From Flavobacterium sp. (GTDB lineage: Bacteria; Bacteroidota; Bacteroidia; Flavobacteriales; Flavobacteriaceae), in NCBI GenBank assembly GCA_024644655.1, contig JAHEHJ010000007.1, positions 1-64,000 on the forward strand: 64,000 nt of DNA, read 5' to 3'. The notes under the pieces were generated by a model, which was given only the letters and a program-made list of their open reading frames with translations, was not told the DNA's origin and did not search any database. The translations under genes and the position numbers were made by a program. How positions within the stretch are numbered: position 1 is the first letter of the stretch; every line of letters begins with the position of its first letter. Shown here one piece after another: positions 16,922-28,107 of the stretch.

Positions 16922-17806
16922 CTACATATTCGCTATTTTATTGGTGAATTGATGGATACGAGAAGCTAGGTTTTCATCCACATTTACTAAAGGCAAACGC
17001 ACTGTATTTTCACACAAGCCCAGAGATTTAAAGACTTCTTTAATTCCCGCCGGATTTCCTTGCTCAAAAATCATATCAATAGAATCGGCTAACACATAAT
17101 GCAATTGGTACGCTTCGGTCACTTTGCGATTCAACCCTAGGTGCACCATTTCAGAGAATTGTTTTGGAAAACCTTCTCCAATCACCGAAATCACACCGGC
17201 ACCACCAGCCAATATCATAGGTAGTGTAATCATATCGTCTCCCGAAATCACTAAGAAATCAGCAGGTTTGTTTTGGATTAAACGCATGGCTTGTACAATA
17301 TCCCCAGCAGCTTCTTTTACCGCCACAATATTTTTAAAATCGTTGGCCAATCGGATTACAGTTGCTGGTAGCATATTGCTTGACGTTCTTCCCGGTACGT
17401 TGTATAAAATAACAGGCACAGGAGAGGCTTCAGCAATGGCTTTGAAATGTTGGTAGATCCCCTCTTGAGTTGGCTTATTATAATAAGGCGAAACCGATAA
17501 TACGGCTACAAAATCAGAGAAGTTTCTAGATTTTAATTCGGCCACAACTTCCTGAGTATTATTACTTCCCACACCCAATACTAAAGGTAACCTTGAATTG
17601 TTAGTTTCCACTACCGTTTTGATGACAAGCTCTTTTTCTTCTTTAGATAAAGTGGCTGTTTCTGCTGTAGTTCCCAGTACCACTAAATAATCAATACCAT
17701 TATCGATTTGAAAATTTACTATGGCTTTTAAGGCGTCAATATCTACCGAAAAATCTTTTTTAAATGGGGTAACAAGCGCAACTCCAGTTCCAATTAATGA
17801 TTGCAT
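16922..17806 (-). CDS. dapA: 4-hydroxy-tetrahydrodipicolinate synthase
   Basis: 294 residues, normal length. It condenses pyruvate with aspartate semialdehyde on the lysine/meso-DAP route. The Schiff-base lysine is K164 in VAVKEAAGD, the catalytic Tyr is Y135 in LYNVPGRTS, and T46/T47 lie in [11 protein letters not shown]. The residue after GTT is Ala rather than the more common Gly, as in several Bacteroidota enzymes. It is one base from the upstream DUF6913-like gene, so the two form an operon. Confidence 0.96.
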   Translation of the reverse strand: MQSLIGTGVALVTPFKKDFSVDIDALKAIVNFQIDNGIDYLVVLGTTAETATLSKEEKELVIKTVVETNNSRLPLVLGVGSNNTQEVVAELKSRNFSDFVAVLSVSPYYNKPTQEGIYQHFKAIAEASPVPVILYNVPGRTSSNMLPATVIRLANDFKNIVAVKEAAGDIVQAMRLIQNKPADFLVISGDDMITLPMILAGGAGVISVIGEGFPKQFSEMVHLGLNRKVTEAYQLHYVLADSIDMIFEQGNPAGIKEVFKSLGLCENTVRLPLVNVDENLASRIHQFTNKIANM

Positions 17807-17807
17807 G

Positions 17808-18326
17808 TTATATTTTGTTTAGAATTTTTAAATATTTAAATAGTTCGTCTATGAAGACTTTGTAATTCTCTGCAGCGGTGGTAATCATAAAATGATTTAA
17901 TCGCTTATCAACAGACGAAAAGCCTACTTTGAAACTGGCCTTAGACAAATGTGAAACCAAGACGAGTGACACTTTTTCCACATCATAATAATTGAGTAGC
18001 AAATCAAAAGGCTCCTTGACAAAGGAAATTACTTCATGTTTCTCAAACGTGGCATTCCAACTTAAATCATTATGACAAAAAACGGGATAATCAAACACCT
18101 CGTTCTTTTTAATCTTATCGCGATATACTAAAATTGAAATATCTGCTTCAGCGATACCGTTTTGGATTAACTCGTTTACCAAAGCTTCTCTTTCGTAAAA
18201 ATAGCTTTCGTCTAAAATAATTCCAACTGTTTTAATGGTCGATGTTGAGGCAACAAGTTTAACATTTGATAAACTTTTATTAACTATTTTTTTTGTTGAA
18301 AAATCCTTGAAGTAATTTAAAAACAT
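17808..18326 (-). CDS. DUF6913-like conserved protein upstream of dapA
   Basis: 172 residues, no signal peptide. It has alternating strands and helices ([41 protein letters not shown]) and ends [27 protein letters not shown] recognise it as a Flavobacteria-conserved family (probably DUF6913), always small and often beside dapA or ligA. No catalytic motif is visible. It is co-transcribed with dapA and divergent from the 5'-nucleotidase genes. Confidence 0.85.
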   Translation of the reverse strand: MFLNYFKDFSTKKIVNKSLSNVKLVASTSTIKTVGIILDESYFYEREALVNELIQNGIAEADISILVYRDKIKKNEVFDYPVFCHNDLSWNATFEKHEVISFVKEPFDLLLNYYDVEKVSLVLVSHLSKASFKVGFSSVDKRLNHFMITTAAENYKVFIDELFKYLKILNKI

Positions 18327-18374
18327 ACTATTTTTACTTGATTTACAAATTTAATTAATTTACTACCAAATGCG

Positions 18375-19151
18375 ATGGTAAAACTAAAAAACTATAACGT
18401 TGTATTAAAACATTTTGTTTTATTATTAACATTTGCGGCGGTTCTATCCTGTGCCGAAAAGAAATATACCTTACATAAAATTGAAGGTAAGGAAATCGGA
18501 ATCACCAACAAGAATGGTGAAGTTGCTGAAATTGAAAACTTTATCAAACCCTATCGCGCCAAAATTGATGCTGACTTAAGTACGGTATTGGCAAATGCCC
18601 CAGAAACCATTGATAAAAGTGGTGAATGGCAAACACCTATGGGTAATTTTCTAGCCGATATTACATTTGATAAATCCAATATTATATTCCAACTTAAGGA
18701 AAACAAATCGGTAGATATTTGCTTATTGAATCATGGCGGTATTAGAACCATCATCCCCAAAGGAGATGTAACGGCTCGAAATGCCTACGAAATTATGCCT
18801 TTTGAAAACAGCGCTGTCGTTTTAGAGCTTAAGGGTGCCCAAATCCTAGAAATTGTCAACTATATTATAACCGATAAAAAACCGCATCCACTAACGGGCT
18901 TGACCTTTACAATAGATAGCAACAACCAACCCCAATCTATATTAGTGAAAGGCGAACCTTTGGATGCAGCTAAAACCTATTATGTAGCGACCTCTGATTA
19001 CTTATCGTATGGCAATGACAATATGCTCTTCTTTAAAAAGAGTACTAAGAAATATGATTTAGAGTATAAGCTTCGTAATATAATCATTGATTATTTTAAA
19101 GAGAACAAAACCATAGTGGCTCATAAAGACATTAGAATTACTAAAGAATAA
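18375..19151 (+). CDS. 5'-nucleotidase C-terminal domain lipoprotein
   Basis: 258 residues. A lipoprotein signal ends at the lipobox AVLSC. The rest is the substrate-binding domain of UshA-type 5'-nucleotidases: GNFLADI near 95, LNHGGIRTIIPKGDVTARNAYEIMPFEN (about 123-150) and YYVATSDYLSYGND near 208. Normally this domain is the C-terminal half of one chain with the metallophosphatase; here it is a separate, upstream gene. It probably works in the periplasm with the next gene, 10 bases downstream. Confidence 0.93.
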   Translation: MVKLKNYNVVLKHFVLLLTFAAVLSCAEKKYTLHKIEGKEIGITNKNGEVAEIENFIKPYRAKIDADLSTVLANAPETIDKSGEWQTPMGNFLADITFDKSNIIFQLKENKSVDICLLNHGGIRTIIPKGDVTARNAYEIMPFENSAVVLELKGAQILEIVNYIITDKKPHPLTGLTFTIDSNNQPQSILVKGEPLDAAKTYYVATSDYLSYGNDNMLFFKKSTKKYDLEYKLRNIIIDYFKENKTIVAHKDIRITKE

Positions 19152-19161
19152 ACCCAAACCC

Positions 19162-20079
19162 ATGAAAAGAAGAGATTTTATCCATAAAACCGCTATTAGT
19201 TCTGCTTTCCTAGGATTGGGAGGATTGTCTTTGAGTAGTTTTAAATCGGCATCAACCAAGCAATTGACTATTTTGCACACGAATGATGTACACAGTTATA
19301 TAGACCCCTTCCCTCCTAACCATCCCAAAAATCCTAATATGGGAGGTGTAGCTCGAAGAGCCGCTATCATTGAGGCAATCCGTAAAGAGAGTCCCAACGT
19401 ATTGTTGTTGGATGCTGGAGATATTTTCCAAGGCACTCCTTATTTTAATTACTATGGGGGCGAATTGGAATTCAAACTGATGAGCATGATGCGGTATGAC
19501 TTGGCTACCATAGGAAACCATGATTTTGACAATGGCATTGAAGGATTCTATAAGCAATTCCCCAATGCTACGTTTGACTTTGTGTCGGCCAATTATGATT
19601 TTAAAAACACCGTATTAGACGGACATGTGCTACCCTATAAGATATTCGACAAAAACGGAATTAAAGTAGGTGTGTTTGGACTAGGTGTCGCCTTAGAAGG
19701 TTTGGTTGATAAAAAAAACAGTAAGGAAACGGTCTATAATGATCCTTTAGGAATTACTCAAGACATGGCGCGTATACTAAAGCATGAGAAAAAATGTGAT
19801 TTGGTTATCTGTTTATCCCACTTGGGGTATAAATACAAAGACGAACCCAATAAAATCTGTGATGTGAAGTTGGCCGAATTAACAAAAGACATTGACTTAA
19901 TCATTGGAGGTCACACGCATACCTTTTTGGACAAACCTACTGTGATAAAAAACAGTGATAACAAGGAAGTCTTGGTCAACCAAGTAGGTTGTTATGGGGT
20001 AAATTTAGGACGTGTTGATTTCTATTTTGATACCGACAATACCAAAATTGCAGACGGTAAATCTATAATTGTGGTGTAG
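19162..20079 (+). CDS. 5'-nucleotidase metallophosphatase domain protein, Tat signal
   Basis: 305 residues. The N-terminus M-K-R-R-D-F-I with a hydrophobic stretch is a twin-arginine-type signal. The metallophosphatase domain has the metal ligands in LTILHTNDVHSY, LLLDAGDIFQGTP, ATIGNHDFDNG, VICLSHLG and IIGGHTHTF. It carries no substrate-binding C-terminal domain; that is encoded by the preceding gene. Nucleotides or nucleotide sugars are probable substrates. Its 3' end overlaps the convergent membrane-protein gene by 17 bases. Confidence 0.93.
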   Translation: MKRRDFIHKTAISSAFLGLGGLSLSSFKSASTKQLTILHTNDVHSYIDPFPPNHPKNPNMGGVARRAAIIEAIRKESPNVLLLDAGDIFQGTPYFNYYGGELEFKLMSMMRYDLATIGNHDFDNGIEGFYKQFPNATFDFVSANYDFKNTVLDGHVLPYKIFDKNGIKVGVFGLGVALEGLVDKKNSKETVYNDPLGITQDMARILKHEKKCDLVICLSHLGYKYKDEPNKICDVKLAELTKDIDLIIGGHTHTFLDKPTVIKNSDNKEVLVNQVGCYGVNLGRVDFYFDTDNTKIADGKSIIVV

Positions 20080-20749
20080 CCTTCTCAGCCACTACTACAT
20101 AACTATAAAAGGAATAGAATGCCAAGGCGTTTAAAGTCATGGCTAATGGTCTAAACAATCCCTGAAACTCATTGGTGAGGTAGTATTTCTCTATAAAAAT
20201 GGAAAACTGCAGCATCACAAAAAGCAAGGCGCTGATAAGTAGTATGGAATTTTGCTTGTTGTCGAGCATAACATAACTTGACAAGGAAATACCTGCTAAT
20301 AAGGATATCAATATATTTTGAAGAATGAGCAATCCATATATTGAATCGGGGATTTCAGTGGTTTCCATAAACATATAGAAAAAGACCAACAAGAAAGGAG
20401 CCGTTGCTAAGGCAAGCGGAATATAGTCGGTTATTTTTTGGAGGGAAAACATCGCATACAAGACCACTATCCTATGAATGGTAAATACGATAACGGCATA
20501 AAACAAATAGATAGGGTTCGCTGGGATAAACAAAAGATTGGTAACCATGGAAAGCACGAAGGCTGCTATTATAACCCAATTCTTTTGGGTGGAAACCGTA
20601 TAATACAGGACAGCTAATACTAAAGGAATTAAAGGCTTTAAGGCAAATATTAGGGGTTTGTATGCAAAGTGTTCGGAAACAATTTCTACAAAAGCGACTA
20701 GCACATAAACTAGGGTTAAACCCTTCATCCAACTAAACTTTGCTATCAT
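20063..20749 (-). CDS. YhhN-like integral membrane protein (lysoplasmalogenase family?)
   Basis: 228 residues with about eight transmembrane helices spread evenly and almost no soluble loops. The layout, with K-P-L-I-P in the second helix and a late F-x-I-E-K pair, suggests the YhhN/TMEM86 family, some members of which hydrolyse lysoplasmalogens. The polar residues expected for that activity are poorly kept, so I treat the function as unknown. It overlaps the metallophosphatase gene tail to tail. Confidence 0.6.
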   Translation of the reverse strand: MIAKFSWMKGLTLVYVLVAFVEIVSEHFAYKPLIFALKPLIPLVLAVLYYTVSTQKNWVIIAAFVLSMVTNLLFIPANPIYLFYAVIVFTIHRIVVLYAMFSLQKITDYIPLALATAPFLLVFFYMFMETTEIPDSIYGLLILQNILISLLAGISLSSYVMLDNKQNSILLISALLFVMLQFSIFIEKYYLTNEFQGLFRPLAMTLNALAFYSFYSYVVVAEKATPQL

Positions 20750-20818
20750 ACTTATCCATTTTAGTAATCTAAAGTTACTATATAAATAGATACCACAATC
20801 CAGAAAGCCCCAATATTT

Positions 20819-22828
<2,010 letters not shown>

Positions 22829-22889
22829 CTAGTCTAGTTGCAAAATGTGTGCACTAAAATAGCCAATATTTTTGAAAAAAAGGAATTCT

Positions 22890-23363
22890 TTACGACTGAA
22901 TAATTCCGTTGATTTGCAAGTATAATTGTCCGTCACTCAATATGGCTCCTTCTTTGATTAAATCAAAAATAGCTGTATTGCGTTCGCCTTGGTATTCTTT
23001 CTTTCCAAGGTGAATCTCAACGGTATCGGTAAACATATTTTCGCTCAACCATTGTAGACCTTCTTTTTGCATAAGATCCACTTGAGGTTCTAGCGCTTTT
23101 AAGACAATCGATTGAATATGCGTTTCTTGGCAATGGAATAAGAAAATATGACTTTTCGAAAAGTGCTCTAAATAGTTGGCTTTAGTCAAAACCCCTTCCC
23201 ATATTAAATCAGAGAAGACGTCTAATTCTTGTTCGGCCACTTCTGGCTTTTCAGCTTTAAGGGTATCCCATTCTTTTTTGTCAATAGATTGCGTTGCAAG
23301 GAAAGTACTAAACTCCTGGTGCAAGGCCTCAAATTGTTCTTTGGTTAATCTTTTGTATTTCAT
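22890..23363 (-). CDS. DUF6495-like conserved protein
   Basis: 157 residues from the ATG at 23363; the frame could start four codons earlier, but MKYKRLTKEQFEALHQEF is the family-like beginning. It is soluble and helical, with DVFSDLIWEGVL, a central segment of about 70-110 and a C-terminal strand pair ending DGQLYLQING. I recall the family only from Bacteroidota (probably DUF6495); its function is unknown. It lies between ligA and the ribosomal protein operon, behind the rplI terminator. Confidence 0.82.
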   Translation of the reverse strand: MKYKRLTKEQFEALHQEFSTFLATQSIDKKEWDTLKAEKPEVAEQELDVFSDLIWEGVLTKANYLEHFSKSHIFLFHCQETHIQSIVLKALEPQVDLMQKEGLQWLSENMFTDTVEIHLGKKEYQGERNTAIFDLIKEGAILSDGQLYLQINGIIQS

Positions 23364-23446
23364 TGAATGCTGCAATTGATTCGGCTACTCCTATATATAT
23401 AAGTAGCAGAAGTTAAAATTGATTTGGGGTAACTGAAAAGATACGA

Positions 23447-23479
23447 TTAAAAAAAAGTCCCGATTTGCATCGGGACTTT
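23447..23479 (-). terminator. Terminator of the rpsF-rpsR-rplI operon
   Basis: Eleven-base-pair perfect stem (23454-23464 with 23469-23479), loop TTGC, followed on the minus strand by a T run. It is about 20 bases past the rplI stop. Confidence 0.92.
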
Positions 23480-23499
23480 AGATTGAGTATGTCGAAATA

Positions 23500-23940
23500 T
23501 TATTTCTCAGCTACAATTTCGTATGGTAATTCAACTACTACCTCTCTGTGTAATCTCACAGAAGCAGTATATTTACCTGTACGTTTTACTACACCACTAG
23601 TAATGAATTTTCTTTCGATTGGTTGACCTGCAGTTTCTAATGCTGCTGCGATATCAATATTTGTGATAGAACCAAACAATTTTTCACCACCTGCTTTTGC
23701 AGTAATTTTAATTTCTAATGCTTTTAAAGCTTCTGCAATTTTCTTAGCATCATCCACAATTTTAGCTTCTTTATAAGCTCTTTGTTTCAAATTTTCAGCT
23801 AATACTTTTTTAGCAGATGGAGTTGCTAATTGAGCAAATCCTTGTGGGATTAAAAAATTACGACCGTAACCGTTTTTAACTGTTACTACATCATCTTTAA
23901 AACCCAAATTCTGAACGTCTTGTTTTAAGATCAATTCCAT
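23500..23940 (-). CDS. rplI: 50S ribosomal protein bL9
   Basis: 146 residues. The N-terminal domain has the signature LGFKDDVVTVKNGYGRNFLIP; a long helix (about 40-75) leads to the C-terminal domain ending VVVELPYEIV. Third gene of the rpsF-rpsR-rplI operon. No ssb or priB lies within the operon. Confidence 0.98.
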   Translation of the reverse strand: MELILKQDVQNLGFKDDVVTVKNGYGRNFLIPQGFAQLATPSAKKVLAENLKQRAYKEAKIVDDAKKIAEALKALEIKITAKAGGEKLFGSITNIDIAAALETAGQPIERKFITSGVVKRTGKYTASVRLHREVVVELPYEIVAEK

Positions 23941-24005
23941 GTTGTTGTCCTTTAATATAGAAGTTAGGTTCCGTTGAACGAGAAACCAACAACTGTTAGT
24001 TTATA

Positions 24006-24302
24006 TTATTTTAATAAATCGGCCACGTATGGCATTAAAGCTAAGTGACGAGCTCTTTTCACAGCTACTGATACTTTTCTTTGGTATTTCAATGAAGTTC
24101 CAGTTAAACGACGTGGTAAAATTTTACCTTGCTCGTTAACGAATTTCAATAAAAAGTCAGGATCTTTATAATCTACATATTTGATACCTGATTTTTTGAA
24201 ACGACAATACTTTTTAGTTTTGTTGGTTTCAATGTTTAAAGGAGTAAGATATCTGATATCTCCGTCTTTTTTTCCTGAAGCTGATTGTTGCAAATTTGCC
24301 AT
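24006..24302 (-). CDS. rpsR: 30S ribosomal protein bS18
   Basis: 98 residues. The core has [38 protein letters not shown] and [12 protein letters not shown]. The N-terminal cysteine-containing segment keeps a single Cys. It is five bases from rpsF. The N-terminus is longer than in E. coli by about 20 residues, as is usual in Bacteroidota. Confidence 0.98.
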   Translation of the reverse strand: MANLQQSASGKKDGDIRYLTPLNIETNKTKKYCRFKKSGIKYVDYKDPDFLLKFVNEQGKILPRRLTGTSLKYQRKVSVAVKRARHLALMPYVADLLK

Positions 24303-24307
24303 AATGA

Positions 24308-24652
24308 TTAAGCTTTAGATGATTCTTTTAATTTAGTTCTTCTTCTTTCTGCCCAAGAAATAGCATGTTTGTCTAAACTTACAGTTAAGAAACGCATAAC
24401 TCTTTCGTCACGTCTAAATTCAGTTTCAAATGCAATTAGAGCATCTCCTGATACTTTAAATTCGAATAAATGGTAAAAACCACTTTTCTTGTTTTGGATT
24501 TCGTAAGCTAGTTTTTTCAAGCCCCAATCCTCTTTAGATACCATCTCTGCCCCTTTTGCCGTAAGAAAATCTTCAAATTTGCTTACTGTTTCCTTTACCT
24601 GAACTTCAGATAAAACGGGATTTAAGATGAAAACAGTTTCGTAATGATTCAT
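24308..24652 (-). CDS. rpsF: 30S ribosomal protein bS6
   Basis: 114 residues. It begins [16 protein letters not shown] and contains [18 protein letters not shown] and ERVMRFLTV. First gene of the operon. The TATCTTCG at 24691-24684 (-) could be the -7 of its promoter, but no -33 is convincing. Confidence 0.98.
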   Translation of the reverse strand: MNHYETVFILNPVLSEVQVKETVSKFEDFLTAKGAEMVSKEDWGLKKLAYEIQNKKSGFYHLFEFKVSGDALIAFETEFRRDERVMRFLTVSLDKHAISWAERRRTKLKESSKA

Positions 24653-24842
24653 AATAAATTATTTATAAATTTTTAATTGGGCGCGAAGATATAAAATCTT
24701 TTTCGATATTCCCTACTAAATGGGGCCAAATCGTCAAAAAGTAAAAAATACCGTTTAAAAGCAAAAAAAAACGACGAAACGTTAGGTGGATTAAAAAAAA
24801 CTATATACTTTTACATCACCAAATCTATAATAAATAAAAATT

Positions 24843-25538
24843 ATGAAACTAAATTGTGTAGTCGTTGATGACAGTTCGATACAACGAATGATCATTGCAA
24901 AGCTAGTAAACAATCACCCTAATCTACATTTAGTAGGTGATTTTTCTAATGCAATTGAAGCTAAAAATTGCATGTCGGTACATACTGTTGACCTAATCTT
25001 TCTCGATATCGAGATGCCAGTCATCAGTGGATTTGATTTTCTAGACGGATTAAAAGTAAAACCCCAAATTATTTTTATCACGTCTAAAGCGGAATATGCC
25101 ATGAAGGCATTTGATTATGATGCAACGGACTACCTACAGAAACCAATTGCACTAGATCGATTTAATGCTTCAGTTCGCAGAGCTATGGATTTCCATTTGT
25201 TGAAAAAAGAAAATCAAGAAGAAGAAGGCGATCACATCTTCATTAAAAGTAATCTTAAAAAGTTAAAAGTATATACCAATAAGATTAAATGGATTGAAGC
25301 CTATGGTGATTATGTAAAAGTAGTTACTGAAGAAGATAGCAATCTAGTATTATCTACTATGAAATCTTTTGAGAAAGACCTTCCTACAGATAAATTCATT
25401 AGAGTACACAAGTCCTATATTATTAATATAGACAAAGTAGAACGTTTTAATAGCAAGTTTGCCGAAATTGGAATCACTAAGATCCCATTGAGTCGAAATA
25501 AAAAAGAAGACTTAATCAGAGCACTGGCTATCGCTTAA
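24843..25538 (+). CDS. LytTR-family response regulator
   Basis: 231 residues: receiver domain (3-120) with D9/D10, phospho-acceptor D55 in LIFLDIEMP and K in DYLQKPI; then a LytTR DNA-binding domain (about 135-230) with IKWIEAYGDYVKV and KFIRVHKSYIIN. The kinase partner (normally a LytS/YehU-type membrane kinase) is not adjacent. Its stop sits immediately against the end of priA on the other strand. Confidence 0.95.
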   Translation: MKLNCVVVDDSSIQRMIIAKLVNNHPNLHLVGDFSNAIEAKNCMSVHTVDLIFLDIEMPVISGFDFLDGLKVKPQIIFITSKAEYAMKAFDYDATDYLQKPIALDRFNASVRRAMDFHLLKKENQEEEGDHIFIKSNLKKLKVYTNKIKWIEAYGDYVKVVTEEDSNLVLSTMKSFEKDLPTDKFIRVHKSYIINIDKVERFNSKFAEIGITKIPLSRNKKEDLIRALAIA

Positions 25539-27991
25539 TAAAAATCAACATTTACAGTAACTTTAATCGTTCTGTATTGCGAAACTAAATCAAAACTATT
25601 CAATATCTTTTGGATAGTTTTTTTTGTGCTCAATAGTCCCGTCTCACTAGGGATTTTAATCATGATGGTGCGGATGTACTCATTGCGAATACGACTAATA
25701 GCAGGTTCCTCAGGACCCAACACTGGCATATTCAGGTTTTGTTGCAGGACCTGGTATAACCACATCGAACCCTCCTTGAGCTTCTCAAAGTCGCGGTGTT
25801 TCAGGGTGAGCTTTATCAAACGAAAGAACGGGGGATAATGATAAATCTTTCGCTCGTATAGTTGTTCGGCATACATACCCTCATAATCGTTATGAGTTAC
25901 TTGCTGTATTATAGCATGGAGTGGATTGTAGGTTTGGATAATCACCTTCCCTTGTTTTTCGGAACGGCCAGCCCTACCCGCAACCTGGGTCATCATTTGG
26001 TAACTCCGCTCAAAAGCTCTAAAATCGGGATGGTACAACATCGTATCCGCATTCAAGATACCTACCAGTGATACATTGTCAAAGTCGAGTCCCTTAGCTA
26101 GCATTTGGGTACCCACCATTATATCAATCTCTCGGTTCTTAAAGCCATCGATGATTTTCTCAAAGCTGTATTTTCCTCGTGTGGTGTCCTGGTCCATTCG
26201 CTTGATGTTGCGATTCGGAAACAACGACTCCAACTCCAATTCGATTTGTTCCGTACCAAATCCTTTGGTTTCCAAATCAATACTAGAACAACTATTACAG
26301 TTTGTAGGTTTAGGACGGTTATAGCCACAGTAGTGACAGCGCAATTGATTCTTATACTTGTGATAGGTCAAACTCACATCACATTGTGGACATTGAGGCA
26401 CGTGCCCACAAGTCAAACATTCCAAGACCGGAGAGAATCCTCTTCGGTTTTGAAACAAAATAACTTGTTCTCCTTGTGCTAAAGCTTCCGTAATGGCTTC
26501 TATCAAAGTAAGACTAAAGTGCCCTTTCATTTTCTTGCGGAAATAAGCATCTTTAAGATCTACCAATTCTACAGTTGGCAATTGCACTTTTCCAAAACGT
26601 TCTTTTAACACTACCAATCCATACTTTCCTGAAGTCGCATTATAATAGGTCTCAATACTTGGCGTGGCTGAACCCAACAATACTTTGGATTGATGAGCTT
26701 GCGCTAATACAATGGCGGCATCTCGTGCATGATAGCGCGGCGCAGGGTCTTGTTGTTTGAAGGTTTGTTCGTGTTCTTCATCCACTATGATTAATCCCAA
26801 GTTAGAAAAAGGCAAAAACAAGGCGGAGCGTGCTCCTATAACTACTTGCGCTTTTTCGGATTGTTGCGCTACTTGATACCACACTTCCACGCGTTCATTG
26901 TTGCTGTACTTGGAATGAAATACTGCCACCTTATTGCCAAAATGTTTTGTCAATCGGGAAACCAATTGGGTCGTAAGCGCTATTTCTGGAAGCAAATACA
27001 ACACTTGCTTGCCTTTCTCCAAGTAACCCTCTATGAGACGCGTGTATATTTCGGTTTTACCGCTAGAAGTAACTCCTTGTAGCAAAGTAATGTTCTTTTT
27101 TTGAAAGACTGCTTCTATACTTGAAAGCGCTTGTTGCTGGGCATCACTCAAGTGAAGTTCGTTGTCTTCTTTATTCGATTCAAAAGAGACGCGGTCTTCT
27201 TGGATGTAGTATTCCTCTAGTATTTGTTTCTCTATCAAAGCCTTAACAGCCGTGCCACTTGCCTGAGCAGCCTCTGTAAGTTGCTTGACTGATATAGGCT
27301 GACGGAATTGTGCTTGCAGTTGGAACAATTGTAAAATAACTTCCTTTTGTTTGTTGGCGTTCTTAGCAAAACCTTCCAAAAGAGCAATTAACTGACTCTC
27401 TTCTTGGTATTCCTTACTCAATCGAATATAACGAACCAACTTAGGTTTGTATTCTTCATGCATCTCCTCTTGTAGTGTAATGACTTTCTTATCCAATAGT
27501 TTTTGAATAATAGGAAATACATTCTTCTTATTGAGAATATCAATAATCGTTTGCAGTTTGAGAGCACTTTGGTGTTGGAGTGCCTCATAAATCAAAAACT
27601 CTTCATCGGTTAGTTCAGATTCCATTACCCCAGTTTGTGCATTGGGAGCAACGATAATTTCACTTTCTAAAAGCAAGGCTGAGGGCAATGCACCACGATA
27701 AACATCCCCAATTGCACACATATAATAGGAAGCCATCCAAAACCAATGATTGATTTGGAACTCATTGACTATAGGGATTTCATCTAAGATTTGACTGATT
27801 TCTTTGGCTTCGTAGAGTGTTGGTGGCACTTGATGCTTATCAACTGCAAGGGCTGTATACACCTTGTTTTTACCGAAGGGTACTGCAATACGCATTCCTT
27901 TTTGAATATAGGCATACTCGCTTTCTGAAACCCTGTACGTAAAGGTTTTAGGAAGAGAAAGCGGTAATAGTACTTCAATAAAGAAAGACAT
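25535..27991 (-). CDS. priA: Primosomal helicase PriA
   Basis: 818 residues. It restarts stalled replication forks. N-terminal 3'-DNA-binding domain (1-110), winged helix, helicase lobe 1 with Walker A GVTSSGKTEIY and box IVDEEHE, a zinc-binding insert with paired cysteines (CLTCGHVPQCPQC and CHYCG...CNSC, about 520-560), then lobe 2 with GTQMLAKGLDF and VAGRAGR. The start MSFFIEVLLPLSL is canonical. It overlaps the LytTR gene by a few bases, tail to tail. Confidence 0.97.
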   Translation of the reverse strand: MSFFIEVLLPLSLPKTFTYRVSESEYAYIQKGMRIAVPFGKNKVYTALAVDKHQVPPTLYEAKEISQILDEIPIVNEFQINHWFWMASYYMCAIGDVYRGALPSALLLESEIIVAPNAQTGVMESELTDEEFLIYEALQHQSALKLQTIIDILNKKNVFPIIQKLLDKKVITLQEEMHEEYKPKLVRYIRLSKEYQEESQLIALLEGFAKNANKQKEVILQLFQLQAQFRQPISVKQLTEAAQASGTAVKALIEKQILEEYYIQEDRVSFESNKEDNELHLSDAQQQALSSIEAVFQKKNITLLQGVTSSGKTEIYTRLIEGYLEKGKQVLYLLPEIALTTQLVSRLTKHFGNKVAVFHSKYSNNERVEVWYQVAQQSEKAQVVIGARSALFLPFSNLGLIIVDEEHEQTFKQQDPAPRYHARDAAIVLAQAHQSKVLLGSATPSIETYYNATSGKYGLVVLKERFGKVQLPTVELVDLKDAYFRKKMKGHFSLTLIEAITEALAQGEQVILFQNRRGFSPVLECLTCGHVPQCPQCDVSLTYHKYKNQLRCHYCGYNRPKPTNCNSCSSIDLETKGFGTEQIELELESLFPNRNIKRMDQDTTRGKYSFEKIIDGFKNREIDIMVGTQMLAKGLDFDNVSLVGILNADTMLYHPDFRAFERSYQMMTQVAGRAGRSEKQGKVIIQTYNPLHAIIQQVTHNDYEGMYAEQLYERKIYHYPPFFRLIKLTLKHRDFEKLKEGSMWLYQVLQQNLNMPVLGPEEPAISRIRNEYIRTIMIKIPSETGLLSTKKTIQKILNSFDLVSQYRTIKVTVNVDFY

Positions 27992-28008
27992 AGAAAATGG
28001 TTTAAAAC

Positions 28009-28100
28009 AAGCGAGGACGATGGAATTCTAACCCTGATTGCAGCGGTTGCGCGCCAAGCCTGACTTGGGGACAATAGCGGAAAGCAGGAATAGCCTTTAA
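28009..28100. ncRNA. Possible conserved flavobacterial intergenic element
   Basis: The spacer between priA and the YihY-like gene holds ACCCTGATTGCAGCGG (about 28030-28045), a five-pair hairpin around CCAAG/CTTGG, then ATAGCGGAAAGCAGGAATAG. I recall similar strings recurring between genes in Flavobacteria. It could be a structured RNA or dispersed repeat, possibly related to the Flavo-1 motif, but I cannot verify that. Confidence 0.35.
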
Positions 28101-28107
28101 AAGACGC

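Noticed and set aside
27992..28107. tRNA gene
   Set aside because: The spacer is long enough but lacks the T-loop and acceptor/CCA pattern.
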